From JBDRLU01 sp043812795 (GTDB taxonomy: Bacteria > Chloroflexota > Dehalococcoidia > Dehalococcoidales > UBA2162), in the NCBI GenBank assembly GCA_043812795.1, contig JBDRLU010000013.1, positions 1 to 36,994 of the forward strand: 36,994 nt of DNA, given 5' to 3'. Shown here piece by piece: positions 32,129 through 36,994 of the stretch. The notes below the pieces were generated by a model. That model saw only the letters and a program-made list of their open reading frames with translations. It was not told where the DNA came from and did not search any database. The first letter of the stretch is position 1, and each line of letters begins with the position of its first letter. The translations under genes were made by a program, and so were the position numbers.

Positions 32129-32947
32129 TTAATCGTTGTCCAACTGCGCCAGGTCGAAGACCATGCCGTCTCGTGCCGCCACCACTTTTATGCCGGTCTG
32201 CTGGGACATTTTCTCGGCCACCTGCCAGGGATGGGCCCGCCACATGCTCATGCCGAAATGGGTCATGATGGCTATTTTGGGCTTGATAGCCGTGATGAGG
32301 CGTTCGGCATCAGGTACGGACAGATGGTCGATGGGCAATATCGAGTTTTCCGGGAAGCGGGGTTCCAGGAAAGTGACATTCATAATCAATAGTTCGCCAG
32401 TGTAGTATTTGGTCAGGTCGGCGAAGTAACGCGTATCGGCGATGTAAGAGAAAGTGTGATTACCGGCTTTAAAGACCATACCGTAGGTCTCGACGAGGTG
32501 GGTGTGCCGTACCGGCGTCGAGAAGGAAACGTCGTCTATTGAGTAGGACTTGCCTGCCTGGAGGGGCTGGATGCCTTCAAGATAGTTCCTGAGATAGGAG
32601 AAGACCACAGAGTCCGTACCGAGCGCATCCCCCGGTGCGAAAAGCCACCCGTGCTTATGCTGTCCGCTCCGCGTCATCGCCTCAATGATGATATTGACGT
32701 CACCGGCGTGGTCGAGGTGGCGGTGAGAAAGGATAACGGCGCTGAGTTTCTCGGCATTCAGTTTACGTTTGGCGGCCTGGACAATAGAGCCCGGACCGGG
32801 GTCGAGCAGTATCTGAGTACCGTTAAGGTTAAGCCAGATGCCGCCGGTAGCGAGGAGTTGGCTGGCCATAATAAATCTAGCCCCGCCGGTACCCAGGAAG
32901 GTTATCGTATTACTGGCGGGAGCTCTTTCTTGCCTTTTTTCTTTCAT
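32129..32947 (-). CDS. MBL-fold metallo-hydrolase
   Basis: A 272-residue metallo-beta-lactamase fold protein. The metal-binding motif SHRHLDHAGD places His75, His77, Asp79 and His80. A further His lies in PVRHTHLVETYG, Asp in YIADTRYF, and the last His in IMTHFGMSMW. It resembles RNase Z-like or UlaG-type hydrolases; the substrate is unknown. ATG 32947 has no ribosome site, and the predicted promoter leaves a leader of about 6 bases. Probably in operon with the radical SAM gene, 23 bases on. Confidence 0.85.
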   Translation of the reverse strand: MKEKRQERAPASNTITFLGTGGARFIMASQLLATGGIWLNLNGTQILLDPGPGSIVQAAKRKLNAEKLSAVILSHRHLDHAGDVNIIIEAMTRSGQHKHGWLFAPGDALGTDSVVFSYLRNYLEGIQPLQAGKSYSIDDVSFSTPVRHTHLVETYGMVFKAGNHTFSYIADTRYFADLTKYYTGELLIMNVTFLEPRFPENSILPIDHLSVPDAERLITAIKPKIAIMTHFGMSMWRAHPWQVAEKMSQQTGIKVVAARDGMVFDLAQLDND

Positions 32948-32959
32948 CGACCAAGTTTA

Positions 32960-32989
32960 ACTATACGACATTCGCCGTGCTTTTTACAA
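32960..32989 (-). promoter_or_regulatory. Promoter of the MBL-radical SAM operon (near leaderless)
   Basis: Minus-strand TTGTAA (32984-32989), an 18-bp spacer and TATAGT (32960-32965). The predicted start is about 32953, six bases before the ATG. Confidence 0.45.
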
Positions 32990-33013
32990 TGATGGTTTAT
33001 TTCGGTTCTGTTT

Positions 33014-33116
33014 GTATTTAGCTGGTTTTTCTTTGGAGGGCGACCTCACCCCTGCCCCTCTCCTAATAGGCGAGGGGAAATTAAAAATAAGAGGGCTACG
33101 CCCTCTTCTAACAACT
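33014..33116 (+). repeat. Dispersed intergenic repeat, copy B
   Basis: Counterpart of 8516-8619: TTTAGCTGGTTT, then the C/T-rich palindrome CCCCTCTCCT with one stem mismatch, then the hairpin AAGAGGGC-TAC-GCCCTCTT (33089-33107). It fills much of the 334-base gap before the PEP mutase-like gene, which otherwise holds only the palindrome at 33159-33200. Confidence 0.75.
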
Positions 33117-33158
33117 TCTACCACATGCAAACAGTACCTTTTGGACGGAGGCTTTGAT

Positions 33159-33200
33159 GTCATTGCGAGGAGGCCTTTCTGATGAAGTACTCGCAATGAC
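33159..33200. repeat. REP-like palindrome
   Basis: Perfect 11-bp inverted arms GTCATTGCGAG (33159-33169) and CTCGCAATGAC (33190-33200) around a 20-base loop. Palindromes starting with this sequence are familiar short interspersed elements in several bacterial groups. No U-tract, so it is not a typical terminator. Confidence 0.6.
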
Positions 33201-33281
33201 AATAAGAAATTACCCTTGCTTGCCAAGGGATTGGTCATCAGCTACACTAGGGGAGAAAGTCCACGGTGGAGATGAAGGTTC

Positions 33282-34151
33282 GTGAAAAAGGCGACCAAGC
33301 TGCGGAAACTGCTCAATAAACAGGGAATCATTATCGCTCCCGGCGCCCATGATGCCGCCACGGCCAGGATTATCGAGCAGGCCGGCTTTCCGGCGGTCTA
33401 TATGACCGGTTCCGGCGCTGCGATGAGTATTCTGGGCGAGCCGGACATCGGCCTGCTGACCATGACCGAGATGGTAACTCACGCCCACAACCTCGCCCGT
33501 GCCGTGAGTCTGCCGGTAATTGCCGATGCCGATACCGGCTACGGTAATGCTATCAACGTCGTGCGTACGGTAAAAGAGTACGAAGGTGCCGGTGTCGCTG
33601 CCATCCATATCGAAGACCAGGTTGCTCCCAAGAAGTGCGGGCATTTCGAGGGCAAACAGGTCGTCTCCCAGAATGAAATGGTGAGCAAGATACGGGCGGC
33701 CGTGGATGCCCGCGAAGACCCTGATTTCGTGCTTATCGCCCGTACCGACGCGCGGGCCGTACTGGGGCTCGACGAAGCCATCAGACGGGCACGTGCCTAC
33801 GTCAAAGCCGGTGCCGATGTTATTTTTCTCGAAGCACCCCAGTCCCTGGAAGAACTGAAGAAGATTGCCCGTTCCGTTGACGCCCCTTTGCTGGTCAACA
33901 TGGATGAGGGCACCAAGACCCCGCTGCTAACCGCACAGGAACTGGAAGCCATGGGGTACAAGATTGTCATTTTCCCCCGCTCTGCCCCCTGCGCTGCGGC
34001 TAAAACAATTCAGGAGCTGATGCAGGTCTTGAAAAAGACCGGCACTACCCGGGGCTTTTCCAACCGGATAGTTACTTTTGCGGAACGTAACCTGATTACC
34101 GGCCTCGCGCGCTACCAGGAAATGGAAAGAAAATACCTGAACCGCGAGTAG
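33282..34151 (+). CDS. Isocitrate lyase/PEP mutase family protein
   Basis: A 289-residue TIM-barrel C-C or P-C bond enzyme of the PEP mutase/methylisocitrate lyase group. The metal site is in ADADTGYGN (Asp82, Asp84). The loop motif KKCGH (residues 117-121), carrying the catalytic Cys119, is that of the lyases such as PrpB and oxaloacetate hydrolase rather than of PEP mutase itself. Next to MmgE/PrpD this suggests a methylcitrate-like or related C-C cleavage pathway (inference). GTG 33282 is used, with GGAG about 10 bases upstream. Confidence 0.88.
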   Translation: MKKATKLRKLLNKQGIIIAPGAHDAATARIIEQAGFPAVYMTGSGAAMSILGEPDIGLLTMTEMVTHAHNLARAVSLPVIADADTGYGNAINVVRTVKEYEGAGVAAIHIEDQVAPKKCGHFEGKQVVSQNEMVSKIRAAVDAREDPDFVLIARTDARAVLGLDEAIRRARAYVKAGADVIFLEAPQSLEELKKIARSVDAPLLVNMDEGTKTPLLTAQELEAMGYKIVIFPRSAPCAAAKTIQELMQVLKKTGTTRGFSNRIVTFAERNLITGLARYQEMERKYLNRE

Positions 34152-34186
34152 AGTCCTTTTTAAGCAGCCTTACGAAGGAGGGTATT

Positions 34187-35521
34187 ATGGGAGCAACACA
34201 GGAAGTAGCCAGGCATATCGCTCATCTTACTTACGGTAAGATTCCGGCACGAAACCTGAACGACATGAAAGTACTCCTCCTCGATTATTTGGGGGTGGCG
34301 CTGGGCGGTGCCAAGACTGAGACTGGTCGCATTGCGGCTGAATTCTCGCAGCTGGCGAAAGAAAAACCGGAAGCGACTATCATCGGGTACGGCGACAAGA
34401 CCTCGGCCTCCACGGCCGCTTTCTGTAATGCTATTTCCTCCCACAGTATCGAACTGGATGATGTCGACCCGCTCGCCTATTTTCACTATGCCCCGCCGAC
34501 TTTTTCCGCCGCTCTGGCTATGGCCGAAAGACAAAAAGCCTCCGGTGCGGCTTTCTTGACAGCGGTGGTCGCCGGTTGTGAGGTTGTTGCCCGCCTGTCC
34601 AACGTTACCAACCCGTCCTTGAGAGACCGTGGGTTTCACACTACACCCACCTGCGGGGTCTTCGGGGCGGCGGCGGCCGCCGGCAATCTTCTTGGCCTCA
34701 ACGAAGAGCAACAGACCAGCGCCCTGGGCCTGGCGGGCGCGCAGGCTTCCGGCCTGATGGAAATGTACGGCATCTCAATGCAAAAGCGAATTAATCCGGC
34801 GCCGGCAGCACGAGGCGGTATCACTGCTGCCCTGCTGGCTCAGCTGGGGTTTACCGGTGCCGAGACTATCTTCGAGGGTGAACGCGGCTTCTGCCGGGCT
34901 TTTGCCGGCGCTACCGACATGAGCAAACTCACGGAAAATCTGGACAAAGACTTTCCTGTCTTTATCGAATATAAGCCTTATGCCTGTGCCCGGCCCATCC
35001 ATAACGCTATTGACTGTGCCCTGGAAATCAGAAAGAAGCACCCGTTAAATACGGCTGACATTAAGGAGATTTCAGTGCGGCGGCATCCGGCCTGGGCTAA
35101 CTATCATACTACCAGTGCCCCCCGCACCTATCATGAGGCACAGGTAAGCCTGCCCTATTCGACGGCTATTGCTCTAATGGAAGGTAATGCCTTGCTCCAG
35201 CAGTACTCCGATGACCGGCTCAAAAATCCGCAGGTCGTCGAGCTTTCCCGGAAGGTCAAAATTACCAGTGATGCCGCTCTACCCCGTGGCGTTTCCTGCG
35301 CCATGAAGATTACCATGAAAGACGGCACGGCTTATGAGTCCCAGGTGGACTATCCCAAAGGCTCGCTGGAAAACCCGATGACCGATGAAGAGCATATCAA
35401 TAAGTTCCGCTCTCTGGCTGCCCCCCTACTCTCTCAGGAGAAAATAGACCGGGTAATTGCCCTGGTGAATAAATTCGAGGAAGTCAAAGACGTCTCCCAA
35501 CTGACCGAGCTTCTTTACTAG
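34187..35521 (+). CDS. MmgE/PrpD family protein
   Basis: A 444-residue member of the family containing 2-methylcitrate dehydratase, cis-aconitate decarboxylase and iminodisuccinate epimerase. The N-terminal region has NDMKVLLLDYLGVALGGAKT and NAISSHSIELDDVD. The middle has HTTPTCGVFGAAAAAGNLLG, and the C-terminal lid domain contains KPYACARPIHNAIDCALEI. The exact substrate is unknown. AAGGAGGG precedes ATG 34187. A second, partial paralogue starts at 36809. Probably transcribed with its neighbours on either side. Confidence 0.9.
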   Translation: MGATQEVARHIAHLTYGKIPARNLNDMKVLLLDYLGVALGGAKTETGRIAAEFSQLAKEKPEATIIGYGDKTSASTAAFCNAISSHSIELDDVDPLAYFHYAPPTFSAALAMAERQKASGAAFLTAVVAGCEVVARLSNVTNPSLRDRGFHTTPTCGVFGAAAAAGNLLGLNEEQQTSALGLAGAQASGLMEMYGISMQKRINPAPAARGGITAALLAQLGFTGAETIFEGERGFCRAFAGATDMSKLTENLDKDFPVFIEYKPYACARPIHNAIDCALEIRKKHPLNTADIKEISVRRHPAWANYHTTSAPRTYHEAQVSLPYSTAIALMEGNALLQQYSDDRLKNPQVVELSRKVKITSDAALPRGVSCAMKITMKDGTAYESQVDYPKGSLENPMTDEEHINKFRSLAAPLLSQEKIDRVIALVNKFEEVKDVSQLTELLY

Positions 35522-35537
35522 CTATTAAGGAGGGGAA

Positions 35538-36443
35538 ATGAATATCGAAGACGAACTGCTGCGGGGAGCGATTGACCTGCATGCCCATAGCTGGCCGGAA
35601 TTCAGCCTTAAGATGCGGGGGCGGATGGATGACATCGAATGGGCGAAGATGGCCCAAGCGGCCGGGATGCGTGCCTACGTCATGAAGTCCCACGTCTTTC
35701 CCACCATGGCCCAGGCCTACCTGGTCAACCAGGCAGTGCCGGGGGTAAGGGTCTTTGGCAGCATTACTTTGAATGTCAACGTCGGAGGACTTAGTCCCTT
35801 CGCCGTCGAGTTAGCCGGGGAGATGGGCGGTAAAATTGTCTGGCTGCCGACGTGGAGCTCCAGGAATGGCCTCATTAAAAGCGGGGTCTTCATGGCCCGG
35901 ATGAAACGGTTTATGTCCACCATCGATTCGCTGTTACCAACCCCTGAAGCCGGGCTGACTGTTTTCGATGCTAAAGGCCAGCTAGTGCCTGCGGTTAATG
36001 AAATAATTAACATCGTCAAGAAATACGACATGATTCTGGCCACCGGCCACCTTTCGATTGAAGAAGGACTGGCGGTCGCCCGGGCGGCTGGCAAAGCGGG
36101 CATTAAATTCGTATTGACGCACGCCCTCAACCGCCAGATTAATGCCTCTGTCGAACAACAGAAGGAATTCGTCAACCTGGGGGGCTACATCGAGCATTGT
36201 TATATCACGACTATGCCGTTGCACGGAAGGCTGGAACTGAGCGCTATCGTTGACTCGATTAATGCCGTCGGCCCGGAGCATTTCATCATTACGACCGATG
36301 CCATCGGCGCCTGGAATGCCACGCCGCCGGAACTGATGCGGATGTTTATCGGCTCACTGCTGAACCTGGGCATCAGTGAAAAGGATGTTATAAAAATGGC
36401 CCATGAAAATCCGGCCAAGCTCCTCGGGTTACCGCCCGAGTAG
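35538..36443 (+). CDS. DUF6282 family protein (amidohydrolase-like TIM barrel)
   Basis: A 301-residue predicted metal-dependent hydrolase. The start AIDLHAHSWPEF carries the HxH metal motif (His15, His17). Later His residues are in LATGHLSIEEG, VLTHALNRQ and YIEHCYITTM, and the last metal-site Asp is probably in IITTDAIGAWN. DUF6282 members are uncharacterised; lactonase or amidohydrolase activity is an inference from the fold. AAGGAGGGG lies just before ATG 35538. Between two MmgE/PrpD genes, so it probably acts on the same substrate series. Confidence 0.85.
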   Translation: MNIEDELLRGAIDLHAHSWPEFSLKMRGRMDDIEWAKMAQAAGMRAYVMKSHVFPTMAQAYLVNQAVPGVRVFGSITLNVNVGGLSPFAVELAGEMGGKIVWLPTWSSRNGLIKSGVFMARMKRFMSTIDSLLPTPEAGLTVFDAKGQLVPAVNEIINIVKKYDMILATGHLSIEEGLAVARAAGKAGIKFVLTHALNRQINASVEQQKEFVNLGGYIEHCYITTMPLHGRLELSAIVDSINAVGPEHFIITTDAIGAWNATPPELMRMFIGSLLNLGISEKDVIKMAHENPAKLLGLPPE

Positions 36444-36503
36444 AAACGCTATGCGCTAGGAAGCCGCCTCGGACACAAATTAGACAAAAGTGAGGGTTAA
36501 ATA

Positions 36504-36731
36504 ATGAAAAAACTCAGAATAGGTCGTCATTGGGGGACAGCCGAAAGTCCTGGATACAATTGGGCACAAGTGGCTGACGATGGTAAAGTCACTATTTGGA
36601 CTGAATTTGATAACCCAGATAAAAAAGGGGGACCGAGTTTGGATATCGATTCTGAAGATTGGAGCCGACTGGTGGCTTGGGTAGAATGGCAAAAAGCAGA
36701 TAGAAGAACTCCTGGAACCGAGATGGAGTAA
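36504..36731 (+). CDS. Small hypothetical protein, 75 residues
   Basis: Not recognised. A soluble, Trp-rich (five Trp) protein: KKLRIGRHWGTAESPGYNWA, then VTIWTEFDNPD, and a helical end SRLVAWVEWQKADRR. It looks like a small beta-sheet domain plus a helix. GAGGG stands seven bases before the ATG. It lies in a more AT-rich patch between DUF6282 and the second MmgE/PrpD gene. No membrane segment. Confidence 0.6.
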   Translation: MKKLRIGRHWGTAESPGYNWAQVADDGKVTIWTEFDNPDKKGGPSLDIDSEDWSRLVAWVEWQKADRRTPGTEME

Positions 36732-36808
36732 CTGCTTTAGGGTAGAGAGTTGCTTCAGCAGGCAACCAAGCAATTTCCACCCGAAAAAGAAAACGGAGGC
36801 AAGTTAAA

Positions 36809-36994
36809 ATGAGCAAGGAACCGACGCGGGAACTGGCCCGTTTTGCCGCCGGACTGACTTACGACAAGATACCGCCACCAGCTATCGAACGCATTAAGCT
36901 GTGCCTGCTCGACACCTTCGGCTGCGGACTTTTCGGCTCCACACTACCCTGGTCAAAAATAGTTGCCGGCTTCGCCCGTGACCTTGGAGGAAAA
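36809..36994 (+). CDS. MmgE/PrpD family protein, N-terminal part (runs off window)
   Basis: The first 62 codons encode TRELARFAAGLTYDKIPPPA, then IKLCLLDTFGCGLFGS, which aligns with the start of the MmgE/PrpD protein at 34187. GGAGG lies 9 bases before ATG 36809. It is a paralogue rather than a duplicate: only the family pattern is shared. The rest is outside the window. Confidence 0.88.
   Translation, partial: MSKEPTRELARFAAGLTYDKIPPPAIERIKLCLLDTFGCGLFGSTLPWSKIVAGFARDLGGK

Noticed and set aside
1..36994. CRISPR arrays or rRNA genes
   Set aside because: No regularly spaced repeats and no rRNA-like segments were seen on reading both strands.

Overview
The window reads as chromosomal DNA of an anaerobic bacterium, most likely Chloroflexota close to Dehalococcoidia. 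This is inferred from gene content, not from a marker search. The supporting points are an aldehyde:ferredoxin oxidoreductase with its multi-cluster ferredoxin, an archaeal-type iron-sulfur flavoprotein, an archaeal-type phosphoglycerate mutase, MmgE/PrpD and DUF6282 catabolic genes, many TTG/GTG starts, and the palindromic intergenic repeats. Most of the window is dense housekeeping sequence.

Layout. 1-4983 (+): thiL (partial), tsaE, tsaB, an ABC exporter pair, a thioesterase, a HAD phosphatase and ndk, nearly all overlapping or closely spaced. 4977-5321 (-): rsfS, apparently starting at CTG. 5520-7777 (+): a CHASE4 histidine kinase overlapping a single-domain response regulator. 7824-8465 (-): a DUF502 membrane protein. 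8466-8971: a repeat-rich spacer with a MITE-like element and the gyrB promoter. 8972-10897 (+): gyrB. 10930-13367 (-): obgE, nadD and an iron-sulfur flavoprotein, read from a probably leaderless obgE promoter. 13654-14997 (-): dnaA, divergent from fmt and mazG (15258-17015, +).

Accessory region. Between mazG and the tRNA-Pro gene the character changes. An MFS transporter and a PF04020-type membrane protein (both -) are followed by a second, degenerate copy of the mazG 3' end. Then comes a more AT-rich stretch of small orphan genes, structured repeats, and an operon of an 82-residue protein ending in PPLGGG, a four-cluster ferredoxin and AOR. The stretch ends with a tyrosine-recombinase fragment beside tRNA-Pro(CGG). 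A 13-bp sequence at 19105-19117 exactly matches the tRNA 3' end at 23516-23528. I read 19105-23528 as a decayed tRNA-integrated island.

23714-29478 (+): phosphoglycerate mutase, aspartate kinase (interrupted by one in-frame TAA), a TPR protein and gyrA. An SDR gene (+) then converges, with a 54-bp overlap, on an MBL-fold hydrolase / B12-radical SAM pair (-). After a second repeat spacer, 33282-36994 (+) is a catabolic cluster: a PEP mutase/isocitrate lyase family protein, MmgE/PrpD, DUF6282, a 75-residue protein, and a second MmgE/PrpD that runs off the window.

Most interesting points: the aspartate kinase nonsense codon, the island boundaries with the mazG-tail duplication, the diglycine-tailed small protein beside AOR, the overlapping hairpins at 19920-19974, the non-canonical DnaA recognition motif, and the CTG start of rsfS.
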